DNA from: Streptomyces sp. NBC_00236
GTDB taxonomy: Bacteria > Actinomycetota > Actinomycetes > Streptomycetales > Streptomycetaceae
Reading direction: 5' to 3'
Assembly: GCF_036195045.1 (NCBI RefSeq)
Contig: NZ_CP108100.1
Location: 6,200,001 to 6,264,000 of the forward strand
Length of the DNA: 64,000 bases
A model generated the notes under the pieces. That model was not told where the DNA came from and ran no database searches. It was given only the letters and a program-made list of their open reading frames with translations. Positions within the stretch are counted from its first letter, which is position 1, and each line of letters begins with the position of its first letter. Below are positions 38,180-46,474 of this stretch, piece by piece. The position numbers were made by a program, and so were the translations under genes.

Positions 38180-39295
38180 TCAGTGGTCCTTCGGGTCGTT
38201 CAGGGCGGCCAGCGAGCGGCGCAGGATCTCGATCACGAGGTCCGCGCCCGCCCGCATCGGGTTGATGCGCACGGTCCAGTCGGCCAGTTCGGGTGAGTCG
38301 TCCAGGGCGGAACTCGACATCCGGTAGAAGAGCGGCGTGATCTCGTAACGGGAGTTGGAACCGACGGGGTAGGGGGCCGCGCCGAAGCGGGCGGCGACGG
38401 CGGGCAGTTCCCTGGCGACCGGCCGGTCGAGTCGGACCAGCAGGCACCGGTCCTGCGCGTTGGCGATCCGCACTTCGGCGACACCGGGGACCTCACCCGC
38501 GGCCAGCCGCTCGGCGACCTCCGCGCCGACCTGGGACTGCACGGACCACATGAGCGGTACGTGGGTGAGCGCGCGCAGCGCGTCGAGCGCCTGGTGGCCC
38601 TGGACCTGGCCGCCGCCGGAGTAGTTGTCCCGCCGGATGTGCTCGACCAGGTCGCGGGCGCCGACGACGATGCCGACGCCCTCCGGGCCGTGCAGCTTGA
38701 ACAGGGAGAAGCAGGAGGCGTCGGCGCCCAGTTCGACCCCGGCCGCCGGGGTGCGCATCACGGCGTAGTTGTCGTCGACGACGGTGCGGACACCGGCCGC
38801 CCGGCAGGCCGCGAGGACGGCTCCGGGGTCGTAGGAGTCGGCGAGCCGCTGCCGGGTGTGCTGGACGAACGCCCAGCGGAACCGGCCGGACTCCAGCGCC
38901 TCGCGCAGCTCGTCGGGGTCGTTGAAGTCGGCCTCGACGGTCTGGACGCCGATGCCGCGCAGCGTGACCTCCGTGGTGCGGTAGACGGGCGCGCGGTGGA
39001 TGAGGAGGGGGTCGCCCGGCCGGACGGCGGCGTTCAGGGCGGCCCGGATCGCGCCGGTGCCCGCGCCCTGGACGAACGCGGCGTCCTCGGCACCGAAGAA
39101 GTCGGCGAGGACGGCCTCGACGCGGGCGGTGGTGGCCGGGCGTCCGAGGCCGGGCACCACCCCGGCGTCGGAGGCGAAGAGCTGCGGGCCCTCGAAGTGC
39201 CGGGCGGTGGCCTCGATGAGCCGGAACTGCCGGGCGACGGCGTCGGCCGGGGCCACGGTCGCGAGCGGGAACGTCCGGGGGAGTACGGGGTTCAT
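38180..39295 (-). CDS. yhfS: YhfS-type fold-I PLP enzyme (aminotransferase/lyase-like)
   Basis: The 371-residue protein is an aspartate aminotransferase superfamily member related to E. coli YhfS. FVQGAGTGAIRAALNAA forms the PLP phosphate turn, VVDDNYAVM (about 172-180) supplies the Asp contacting the pyridine nitrogen, and CFSLFKLHGPEGVG carries the Schiff-base lysine at residue 200. The substrate and reaction type (transamination, beta/gamma elimination or aldol cleavage) cannot be told from the sequence. It starts with ATG two bases after the php stop. Confidence 0.8.
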   Translation of the reverse strand: MNPVLPRTFPLATVAPADAVARQFRLIEATARHFEGPQLFASDAGVVPGLGRPATTARVEAVLADFFGAEDAAFVQGAGTGAIRAALNAAVRPGDPLLIHRAPVYRTTEVTLRGIGVQTVEADFNDPDELREALESGRFRWAFVQHTRQRLADSYDPGAVLAACRAAGVRTVVDDNYAVMRTPAAGVELGADASCFSLFKLHGPEGVGIVVGARDLVEHIRRDNYSGGGQVQGHQALDALRALTHVPLMWSVQSQVGAEVAERLAAGEVPGVAEVRIANAQDRCLLVRLDRPVARELPAVAARFGAAPYPVGSNSRYEITPLFYRMSSSALDDSPELADWTVRINPMRAGADLVIEILRRSLAALNDPKDH

Positions 39296-39297
39296 GG

Positions 39298-40251
39298 TCA
39301 GATCTCCTCCACGCTCGCGCCGGTGAGGAAGCGCAGCGGATTGCGGCGGGTCATCAGGTCGATCAGGTCCTCGTCCACGCCTGCCGCGCGGGCCTTGGGC
39401 AGGAAGCTGCCGAACAGGTGGCCGTAGCCCTGGCCGCCCTCGGAGGTGAGGTAGCCGTGGCGGGAGATGTCGCAGCTGAGCAGGGCCCGGTCGGCGTGCC
39501 CCGCCTCCAGGAGGGCGAGCAGCAGCCGCAGCCGGGTGTCGTCGCTCTGGTAGCCGTCCTTGCCGACGGTGTCGAAGGCGACGTACGCGCCGCTCGCGGC
39601 CAGCTCCCGGTGCACCGCCCGGTCGTCCAGCAGGTCCTGGTGGCCGATCGCGATGCGGTGCGGGGGAAGGCCCTCGGCGGTGAGCAGCTCCAGCTGGGCG
39701 AGGCCGCCGCGGCCGAGCTGGGCGTGGGTGGAGACGGAGAGGCCGGTGGCTCCGGCTGCCCGCGCCGCCGCGCGGAGCACCTTGCTCTCGGACGGCGTCG
39801 GGGTGTCTCCGTGGCTGCCGATCTCGCCGAGGACGCCGGGGCGGATGCCGGTGGCGTCGATGCCGTCGTCGATCTCGCGGACGAGGGTGGCGGTGAGCTC
39901 CTCGACGCTGCCGCGGTCGATCTCGGGGGTGTGGAACGGCTCGTAGTACCAGCCGGTCGCGGCGACGACGGCGACCTGGGCGTCCCGGGAGATCCGGGCC
40001 AGGGTGCGCACGTCGCGGCCCATGCCGCGGCAGGTCAGCTCGATGACGAGGGCGAGTCCGTACTCCTCGCGGAGTGCGGCCAGTTCGGCGGTGACGGCGG
40101 CGGTGTGCCGGCCGGGGGCGAGCACGGCGGCGCCGTCACCCCGGTGGTCGAGGTCGAGCACGAGGTGTTCGTGGGCCAGGGCCGGGCCGCGTACCGCGTC
40201 GGGGACGAGATCTCCGAGGACGGTACGGAGCACGGGGGCGGAGCTGTTCAT
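39298..40251 (-). CDS. php: phosphotriesterase homology protein (PHP)
   Basis: The 317-residue amidohydrolase is related to E. coli Php. Metal ligands are visible: H27 and H29 in ALAHEHLVLD, the histidine in STHAQLGRGG, GHQD, and the aspartate in SCDISRHGYL. At the bridging position GVLGEIGSHGDTP offers glutamate, as in PHP proteins, rather than the carboxylated lysine of true phosphotriesterases. Related enzymes are lactonases or esterases, so hydrolysis of an ester, lactone or phosphoester in the pathway is inferred. It is coupled to yhfS. Confidence 0.83.
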   Translation of the reverse strand: MNSSAPVLRTVLGDLVPDAVRGPALAHEHLVLDLDHRGDGAAVLAPGRHTAAVTAELAALREEYGLALVIELTCRGMGRDVRTLARISRDAQVAVVAATGWYYEPFHTPEIDRGSVEELTATLVREIDDGIDATGIRPGVLGEIGSHGDTPTPSESKVLRAAARAAGATGLSVSTHAQLGRGGLAQLELLTAEGLPPHRIAIGHQDLLDDRAVHRELAASGAYVAFDTVGKDGYQSDDTRLRLLLALLEAGHADRALLSCDISRHGYLTSEGGQGYGHLFGSFLPKARAAGVDEDLIDLMTRRNPLRFLTGASVEEI

Positions 40252-40298
40252 CGTGGGGGGTCCTTCCTGGGTTGGCCTGCGCGATCAGGGGAGGGGCG

Positions 40299-41636
40299 CT
40301 ATCCCTTGATCGGTGTGAACAGGTCCAGCCAGTACAGGAGGTTGAGGAGGATGCCGCCGACGATCACCGCGGCCGGTGCCGCGGCCATGCGCACGATTGG
40401 CCGGCCCATGGCCTCGTTCAGCAGGTAGAGCCCGCCGACGACGAGGATGCCGAGGCCGCCGCCCATGGCGTTGGCCGCCATCAGCGAACCGAAGAGGATC
40501 GCCAGCTGGAGGGTGTCGCTGATCGCGCTGCGCAGGTGCTCCGAGGAGTCACGGACACTGGGCAGCCGGCCGAGGAGCTTGCCGATGTAGGAGAGGGCCA
40601 GCACTTCGGCCGCGAAGACCAGGGCGCCCACGATCGCTGCGACGTACGGGTTCGGCATCAGGTAGCCGATGGGGTACACGAGGGTGAAGCCTGCGATGCC
40701 GTACGCGCCGGAGGCCAGCGCGGTGGTCGCGATCAGCGGGATGAAGCCGAAGACCCGGTAGAAGTCGACCTGGGCGGCCTCGGAGTAGTTCCCCTTGGCG
40801 ATCAGGAAGCTGGTTGCCTCGCCGCCGCCGAATATGTGCATCTGGGCGAGCACACAGACTCCGGCGCCCAGCACCATGAACAGGGGAAGGTACCTGCGCA
40901 GGCGGGCCGCGCTGGCGCTGAAGAGGGAGGCCATCGGATCGTCGCCCTCGACGACCGGTTCGCTCACGCCCGCGGCCCTGTCGGCCTTGCGCTGGGCGAG
41001 GTCCTTGGCGACGGCGAGACCGATGAGCATCAGCACGCCGACGGCCATCGCCAGCGCGCCGGCGAACATGTTGGGCCACAGCTTCATGGTCATGACGACC
41101 AGGGCGAACTCCAGCAGCCCCGCGATGCCGCCCCACTTGCGGCCGAACTGCTTGGTGATGGCCAGCACCGGGAACAGCGTGAAGAGGAAGAGGATCGGGG
41201 TCGACATCTGCTGCATCGCGGTGATGAAGTCGACCGGCAGGTCGTGCGCCACGTTGTTGGCGCCGTTGAGGCCGAAGACGACGACCGCGCCCCAGGCGCC
41301 GCCGAGGATCGGTGCGAGCCACTTCTTCGGCGACAGCATGCCGAGGATGTCGGTGGGCAGGAAGAGGAGCCACGGGTTCAGCACACCGGTGGACAGGGCC
41401 ATCGGGGCGCCGAGCCCGAAGATGAACCCGGCCGAGAGTCCGAACGAGACCGCCGTCGTCGCGCTGCGGGTCGTGCGTCCCTGGATGAAGTCCAGGAGGA
41501 ACGGACGTACGCCGTCGTTGAAGACGGCCAGTGCCATGTGCGAGATGTACGCGGTCAGCGCACAGAGGGCTATGACGGTCAGCTGCTGGGCCAGCGAGAA
41601 ATCGAGGCTTGCACCGGCTGCGAGTGTGGTGCTCAC
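40299..41636 (-). CDS. yhfT: YhfT-type multispanning membrane transporter
   Basis: The 445-residue protein has about 11-12 hydrophobic helices, for example LTVIALCALTAYISHMALAV, GGAWGAVVVFGLNGANNVAH and MAANAMGGGLGILVVGGLYL. It corresponds to E. coli YhfT, a predicted inner-membrane carrier of unknown substrate. A hydrophilic loop (residues about 205-240) separates two halves. GTG 41636 has AGGAG upstream. It most likely imports the substrate of the downstream enzymes. Confidence 0.8.
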   Translation of the reverse strand: MSTTLAAGASLDFSLAQQLTVIALCALTAYISHMALAVFNDGVRPFLLDFIQGRTTRSATTAVSFGLSAGFIFGLGAPMALSTGVLNPWLLFLPTDILGMLSPKKWLAPILGGAWGAVVVFGLNGANNVAHDLPVDFITAMQQMSTPILFLFTLFPVLAITKQFGRKWGGIAGLLEFALVVMTMKLWPNMFAGALAMAVGVLMLIGLAVAKDLAQRKADRAAGVSEPVVEGDDPMASLFSASAARLRRYLPLFMVLGAGVCVLAQMHIFGGGEATSFLIAKGNYSEAAQVDFYRVFGFIPLIATTALASGAYGIAGFTLVYPIGYLMPNPYVAAIVGALVFAAEVLALSYIGKLLGRLPSVRDSSEHLRSAISDTLQLAILFGSLMAANAMGGGLGILVVGGLYLLNEAMGRPIVRMAAAPAAVIVGGILLNLLYWLDLFTPIKG

Positions 41637-41683
41637 GGGGTCACTCCTTTGTGCCCGGGGCGATCAGATCTGGGTGGCTGGGG

Positions 41684-42040
41684 TCAGCCGCGGGCGGCGA
41701 TGGCGCGCGCCATGAGAGGGGCGATGGCGTCGATCTGGTCCATCGAGAAGCCGAAGACCTTCTTGCCCTCGTCGAGCAGTGCGGTGATCTGCTCCTCGGT
41801 GGGGACGCTGCGGCCGAAGGTGTGGCAGACGGCGCTGCCCATCAGGCCGACGAGCACGCCGAGCGAGGCGCCCGCGCCGGTGTGACAGGTGCCCAGGTAG
41901 TAGTCGGCCTGTCCGACGCGCAGCTTCATCGCGGCGTCCATGTCGCTGGAGGCGACGATGTCCAGTCCGTCGATGCCGAGCTGCTTGATGGTGCTGGTGA
42001 CCTCGGTCTTGCCGACGCCGCCTGCGAGGATCTTCGTCAT
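41684..42040 (-). CDS. yhfU: YhfU-type DUF2620 protein
   Basis: The 118-residue soluble protein begins TKILAGGVGKTEVTSTIKQL and contains GQADYYLGTCHTGAGASLGV, both characteristic of the YhfU/DUF2620 family. The alternating glycine-rich strand and helix pattern is reminiscent of small phosphotransferase-system IIB domains, but this is only a visual impression. The cysteine sits in TCHTG rather than the usual N-terminal IIB loop. It is always found beside YhfT-type permeases, so it is probably an accessory or regulatory subunit. Confidence 0.78.
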   Translation of the reverse strand: MTKILAGGVGKTEVTSTIKQLGIDGLDIVASSDMDAAMKLRVGQADYYLGTCHTGAGASLGVLVGLMGSAVCHTFGRSVPTEEQITALLDEGKKVFGFSMDQIDAIAPLMARAIAARG

Positions 42041-42099
42041 GGCTGTGCTTCTTCCGTGGTGGTCCGGGCCGGATCGCGCCGGCCCCGGGGGCGGAGTGG

Positions 42100-42486
42100 T
42101 CAGGAGGAGGGTGTGGCGGGGGTCTGCTGCGACAGCACCGCGAGGTGCATGCCGAGGAAGTTGACCTCGGACTCCGGGAGGGCGGCCCCGAGTTCCCGCC
42201 GGGCGCGCTCGGCGACGGCGCGGGCGCGGGAGACGGCGTCGGGGTGTCCGGCCAGTTCGGCGGCGACCTGGTCGTCGGTGAGGAACTGTTCGATGGCCTC
42301 GCCGTTCAGGAGCCGGGTGAGCGCCATCATCAGATGACTGGTCAGCATGCCCGCGGTCGCCTCGGTCACGGTGCGGCCCTCCGCTTCGAGGCCGGCCAGC
42401 TCGGCCTCGACGAAGTCGGCGACCTCGGGCTTGATCTGTCCGCCTTCGCGGAAGAGCTGAATTCGCAGTGCCAGCTGGTCGTCCAT
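42100..42486 (-). CDS. yhfY: YhfY-type stand-alone PRD domain protein
   Basis: The 128-residue protein is a single PTS regulation domain (PRD) without any DNA-binding part. Histidines typical of PRDs occur in TSHLMMALTRLLNGEAI and LGMHLAVLSQQTP. In PTS-controlled regulators such histidines are phosphorylated by HPr or EIIB. Free-standing PRD proteins are unusual, and E. coli YhfY is one. ATG 42486 has a strong AGGAGG, and the shared 26-bp promoter element lies 20 bases upstream. Confidence 0.78.
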   Translation of the reverse strand: MDDQLALRIQLFREGGQIKPEVADFVEAELAGLEAEGRTVTEATAGMLTSHLMMALTRLLNGEAIEQFLTDDQVAAELAGHPDAVSRARAVAERARRELGAALPESEVNFLGMHLAVLSQQTPATPSS

Positions 42487-42505
42487 GGAGATCCTCCTAA
42501 AATCG

Positions 42506-42531
42506 ACAGTAACCAGGATTTTGTATTTTGA
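42506..42531 (-). promoter_or_regulatory. promoter/operator element before yhfY (copy 1)
   Basis: On the plus strand this reads ACAGTAAC-CAGGATTTTG-TATTTTGA. On the transcribed strand it gives -10 TACTGT (42506-42511). The position 17 bases upstream holds only CCATCA, a poor -35, so activation or derepression is likely to matter. It matches the element before yhfZ at 22 of 26 positions. Confidence 0.68.
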
Positions 42532-42583
42532 TGGGGGCGAAGGTCCCGTGAAGGCAGGACCTTGGTCCTCTCCGCCGGGCCGG

Positions 42584-43525
42584 TCAGTACGAGGGCACGC
42601 GCGTGCCCTGGAGCACCTCGCGCTGGAGCGAGGTGATCAGCGAGAGGTTCAGTGAGTCCCGGACGGCGGCCAGGGCCTTGGTCCCGTCGGTCCGGCCGAT
42701 GATCGCCGCGCTGGAGTTGCGCAGTGACAGCTCGCGGGTGACCTCGTCCCCCAGCGGGAGCACGTCGACGAGGCCGAGCCCGAGCCGGTCCTGTACCTCG
42801 TCGAGGTTCCAGACGGTGGCGTCGACCTCGGCACGGGCGAAGAGATCGCGCAGCTGCATGTACGAGGCCTCCAGCCACTGGATGTCGTCCCGCCCGGCGA
42901 AGACCCGCTCCACCAGCATCCGAAGGTCCTCCGACGCGTGGTCGACCGCCACCCGCAGGCCCGGCGTGTTCACGTCCACCCCGTGCCGCAGGAGCATGCC
43001 GTGCGCACCGACATAGGTGGCGGGCCCCAGGTCGGCCACCAGCTCCACCGGATGTTCGGCGATCAGTTCGTCGGCGGCGAAGCGGGAGAGGACGACGAGG
43101 TCGACCTTGCCTTCGAGCAGTGCGGCGGTACGGGCTCCGGCGCCTCGCATGAAGGTGATCGCGAAGGGCGCGCCGGCCTCCTCGAAGGCGCTGCGCAGCC
43201 CGGTCGCCAGGCCCTCGTACCGGCGGGAGTACGGCAGGGGCATCGCGGCCAGCAGTGTTCCGAGTCCGGAGAGCCGCCAGAGTATGGAGCGGTCCGAGTG
43301 GACGAGGAACGTGCCGAGGTGTCCCCGGGCGGTCGTCCCGATGGCCCCGGACTCCTCCAGCAGTTGCAGGGCCGCCTGGACCGTGCCGTTTCCGCAGCCC
43401 AGCTCCTCGGCGTAGTCCCGCACCCGGGGCAGCCGGGTGTCCGGCTCGTGGTTGAGCAGCAGGACCGCGAGCTGGCGGGCTGCCAGTCCGTTGCGCGTGA
43501 GGAAGCGGTCATCGAAAGCGTTCAC
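42584..43525 (-). CDS. yhfZ: YhfZ-type transcriptional regulator
   Basis: The 313-residue protein pairs an N-terminal helix-turn-helix (RLPRVRDYAEELGCGNGTVQ, residues about 31-50) with a C-terminal periplasmic-binding-protein-like effector domain, including VGAHGMLLRHGVDVNTPGLR and ATVWNLDEVQDRLGLG. This is the architecture of E. coli YhfZ. GTG 43525 is chosen because a -10 hexamer TACTGT ends seven bases before it, which implies a leaderless transcript; a TTG at 43561 would lie inside the promoter. It is the first gene of the cluster and probably regulates it. Confidence 0.82.
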   Translation of the reverse strand: MNAFDDRFLTRNGLAARQLAVLLLNHEPDTRLPRVRDYAEELGCGNGTVQAALQLLEESGAIGTTARGHLGTFLVHSDRSILWRLSGLGTLLAAMPLPYSRRYEGLATGLRSAFEEAGAPFAITFMRGAGARTAALLEGKVDLVVLSRFAADELIAEHPVELVADLGPATYVGAHGMLLRHGVDVNTPGLRVAVDHASEDLRMLVERVFAGRDDIQWLEASYMQLRDLFARAEVDATVWNLDEVQDRLGLGLVDVLPLGDEVTRELSLRNSSAAIIGRTDGTKALAAVRDSLNLSLITSLQREVLQGTRVPSY

Positions 43526-43532
43526 GAAGGGA

Positions 43533-43568
43533 ACAGTAAACAGGATTCTGGATATTGACAAGGATTCT
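43533..43568 (-). promoter_or_regulatory. yhfZ promoter/operator element (copy 2)
   Basis: On the transcribed strand TTGTCA (43556-43561) and TACTGT (43533-43538) form a good promoter with a 17-base spacer. On the plus strand the element reads ACAGTAAA-CAGGATTCTG-GATATTGA, nearly identical to copy 1. AGGATTCT occurs twice (43542 and 43561), 19 bases apart, which suggests paired regulator sites. Confidence 0.72.
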
Positions 43569-43652
43569 TACGAGGTGTCAGATACTCCGGAGGTTTTTGT
43601 GTGATTTCTCCCTTAATGTCGGCCATAAGTCGCCGTCGGTAGAGGAGCACAC

Positions 43653-45569
43653 GTGACCAACCCGGTACCTCCCCGCGACCGCACCGACCAGCCCTGGCGC
43701 TCCGAGGGCGCACCGAAACCGCCGCCACCCGGACGGAAGATGCCGGGAGGCTGGGGCGGACTTCTGCTCACCGCGCTGGCCGTCTACCTGATCGCCAATC
43801 TGGTGCTGTCGTTCTTCAACGGCAAGGACGAGCCGACGATCGCGTACACGGAGTTCAGCAAGCAGGTCACCTCGGGCAACGTCTCCAAGATCTACTCCAA
43901 GGGCGATGCCATCCAGGGGCAGCTGAAGAAGGAGGCGAAGGTCCCGGGCGGCGACGAGAAGTACACGAAGTTCGTCACGCAGCGGCCCGCCTTCGCCGAT
44001 GACAACCTCTGGGGCGAACTCGTCAAGGACAACGTCACCGTCACCGCCGAACCGGTCGTCCAGGAGCGCAGCTTTCTCGCCAACCTGCTGATCTCGCTGG
44101 CGCCGATGCTGCTGCTCGTCCTGCTGTGGGTGTTCATCGCCCGGCGGATGTCCCGCGGCGGGATGGGCGGGGGCATGGGCGGCTTCGGCCGCAAGGCCCC
44201 GCCGAAACCGGTCGAGCTGGAGGGGGACCGGCGTACGACGTTCAAGGACGTGGCGGGCATCGACGAGGTCGAGGGCGAGCTCAACGATGTCGTCGACTTC
44301 CTGAAGAACCCGGCCGCCTACCGGAAGATGGGCGCCAGGATGCCCGGGGGCGTGCTGCTCGCGGGCCCGCCCGGTACGGGTAAGACGCTGCTGGCGAGGG
44401 CGGTCGCGGGAGAGGCGGGGGTGCCGTTCTTCTCGGCCTCGGCCTCCGAGTTCATCGAGATGATCGTCGGGGTCGGGGCCGGCCGGGTCCGCGAGCTGTT
44501 CGCCGAGGCGCGCAAGGTCGCCCCCGCCATCGTGTTCATCGACGAGATCGACACCATCGGACGCGCCCGCGGCGGCGGCTCGGGCATGGGCGGGCACGAC
44601 GAGCGCGAGCAGACGCTCAACCAGATCCTCACCGAGATGGACGGCTTCTCCGGCTCGGAGGGCGTGGTGGTCCTCGCGGCGACCAACCGCGCCGACGTCC
44701 TCGACCCGGCGCTCACCCGGCCCGGCCGGTTCGACCGCGTCGTCCAGGTCAGCCCGCCGGACAAGACGGGCCGCGAGGCGATCCTGGAGATCCACACCCG
44801 GCAGATCCCGATGGCCGACGACGTGGACCTGTCCCAGGTGGCCCGCACGACCCCGGGAATGTCCGGCGCGGATCTCGCCAACCTCGCCAACGAGGCCGCG
44901 CTCCTCGCGGTGAAGCGGGGGCAGCCCAAGGTGAACGGCGCCGATTTCTCGGACGCGCTGGAGAAGGTACAGCTCGGGGCGGAACGCTCGCTCGTCATGT
45001 CGGACGAGGACCGCCGGCGGACCGCTTACCACGAGAGCGGGCACGCGCTGCTGGGGATGCTCCAGCCGGGCGCGGACCCGGTCCGCAAGGTCACCATCGT
45101 GCCGCGTGGCCGTGCGCTGGGCGTCACGCTCTCGACGCCGGACGCCGACAAGTACGCGTACACCGAGGAGTACCTGCGCGGCCGGATCATCGGTGCGCTC
45201 GGCGGCATGGCTGCCGAGCAGGTGGTGTTCGGCGTCATCACCACCGGAGCGGAGAGCGACCTGGAGCAGGTCACCCACCTCGCCCGCGGCATGGTGGGCC
45301 GCTGGGGCATGAGCCACAAGGTGGGCCGGCTGACGGCGATCCCGGGTGATGCGCAGCAGGCGTACGGACTCTCGGCAGCGCCGGCCACCCTGGACGCGGT
45401 GGACGGTGAGATGCGGCGCATCGTCGACGAGTGCTACGAGGACGCGTGCCGACTGCTGCGCGAGAACCGGGACCGGCTCGACTCGCTGGCCGCGGCGCTG
45501 CTGGCGAACGAGACGCTGGACGAGGCGGACGCCTACCGGGCGGCCGGGATCACCCGGCTGGCGAAGTAG
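43653..45569 (+). CDS. ftsH: FtsH-family ATP-dependent zinc metalloprotease
   Basis: FtsH degrades misfolded and short-lived membrane and cytosolic proteins. The 638-residue protein has two membrane helices ([20 protein letters not shown] and [19 protein letters not shown]), an AAA+ module with [18 protein letters not shown] and the [22 protein letters not shown], and the protease motif HESGH. It is slightly shorter than the main Streptomyces FtsH, which I recall lying elsewhere next to tilS-hpt-folE, so this is probably a second copy. GTG 43653 has AGAGGAGC upstream. It is divergent from yhfZ. Confidence 0.93.
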   Translation: MTNPVPPRDRTDQPWRSEGAPKPPPPGRKMPGGWGGLLLTALAVYLIANLVLSFFNGKDEPTIAYTEFSKQVTSGNVSKIYSKGDAIQGQLKKEAKVPGGDEKYTKFVTQRPAFADDNLWGELVKDNVTVTAEPVVQERSFLANLLISLAPMLLLVLLWVFIARRMSRGGMGGGMGGFGRKAPPKPVELEGDRRTTFKDVAGIDEVEGELNDVVDFLKNPAAYRKMGARMPGGVLLAGPPGTGKTLLARAVAGEAGVPFFSASASEFIEMIVGVGAGRVRELFAEARKVAPAIVFIDEIDTIGRARGGGSGMGGHDEREQTLNQILTEMDGFSGSEGVVVLAATNRADVLDPALTRPGRFDRVVQVSPPDKTGREAILEIHTRQIPMADDVDLSQVARTTPGMSGADLANLANEAALLAVKRGQPKVNGADFSDALEKVQLGAERSLVMSDEDRRRTAYHESGHALLGMLQPGADPVRKVTIVPRGRALGVTLSTPDADKYAYTEEYLRGRIIGALGGMAAEQVVFGVITTGAESDLEQVTHLARGMVGRWGMSHKVGRLTAIPGDAQQAYGLSAAPATLDAVDGEMRRIVDECYEDACRLLRENRDRLDSLAAALLANETLDEADAYRAAGITRLAK

Positions 45570-45576
45570 CCCTTCC

Positions 45577-45604
45577 GTGGCCGGCCCGCACACGGGCCGG
45601 CCAC
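45577..45604. terminator. bidirectional terminator between ftsH and the methyltransferase gene
   Basis: A perfect 12-bp stem, GTGGCCGGCCCG and CGGGCCGGCCAC, with loop CACA lies between convergent genes, seven bases after the ftsH stop. Confidence 0.82.
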
Positions 45605-45628
45605 CGTCCTGCGAGGTTCCGTGAGGTC

Positions 45629-46474
45629 CTACGTGGTGCAGACGAGGTAGCGGAACACGTTCGGCATCCACACCGTGCCGTCCCGGCGCAGATGCGGATG
45701 CAGGGCCTCCGCGACCTCCTTCTCCACCTGGGACCGGTCCGTCGCCCGTACCGCGGCGTCGAAGAGCCGCGTCGACAGCAGGCCCCGTACCGCGCTGTCC
45801 ACGTCCGCGTAGCCGAACGGGCACGCCACCCGCCCCGAGCCGTCCGGCCGCAGACCGGACCGGAACGCCACGTTCTCCAGGTCGTCCCGCCGTGCTCCAC
45901 GCCCGTTCACGGCGTCCGGCCCCTCCGCGAGCCGGGTCGCCACCCGCAGCACGGCATCGGTGGCGCACCGCTCGGGCGGCCCCCAGCCGGTCAGGACGAC
46001 CGTGCTGCGCCGGCCGGCCGAGGGCACCGCGGCACCGAGCGTCCGCACCAGCTCCTCCCCGTCGTCGGGGGAGCAGCCGATCGGGGTGAAGGCGGTGATC
46101 AGGTTGTAGGGCTCATGACCCGGCGCCGGCGCCGGAACGGACTCCAGCAGCTGCGGTTCGGCGGATCCGGGCCCGCTCTCCTCCTCCGGACCGGGCAGCA
46201 GCCGGATCCGGGCGAGTGACAGACGTTCGAGGTCGGGATCGACGCCGGTGACGTGGGCTCCGCGGCCGGCCGCGATCAGCAGCGCGAGCCCGGATCCGCA
46301 GCCGAGCGAGAGCATGCGCGTGGCGGGTCCGACTTCGAGCCGCGTGTACACCGCCTCGTAGAGCGGCGCGAGCATCCGCTCCTGGATCTCGGCCCAGTCG
46401 CGGGCACGGGAACCGGTGTCCACGGACGCGGACGGCTCCGCCTGCGTGTGGTGCCGGACGAGCGTTGGTGTCAT
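45629..46474 (-). CDS. class I SAM-dependent methyltransferase
   Basis: The 281-residue protein has the SAM-binding motif LSLGCGSGLALLIAAGRG followed by HVTGVDPDLERLSLARI. The N-terminal YEAVYTRLEVGP is typical of small-molecule methyltransferases. The substrate is not recognisable. The start is an ATG with no strong ribosome-binding site. No operon partner is adjacent; nearly 600 gene-free bases lie upstream. Confidence 0.82.
   Translation of the reverse strand: MTPTLVRHHTQAEPSASVDTGSRARDWAEIQERMLAPLYEAVYTRLEVGPATRMLSLGCGSGLALLIAAGRGAHVTGVDPDLERLSLARIRLLPGPEEESGPGSAEPQLLESVPAPAPGHEPYNLITAFTPIGCSPDDGEELVRTLGAAVPSAGRRSTVVLTGWGPPERCATDAVLRVATRLAEGPDAVNGRGARRDDLENVAFRSGLRPDGSGRVACPFGYADVDSAVRGLLSTRLFDAAVRATDRSQVEKEVAEALHPHLRRDGTVWMPNVFRYLVCTT

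Noticed and set aside
43526..43561. TTG start for yhfZ at 43561
   Set aside because: It would place the start codon in the -35 region of a well-formed promoter.
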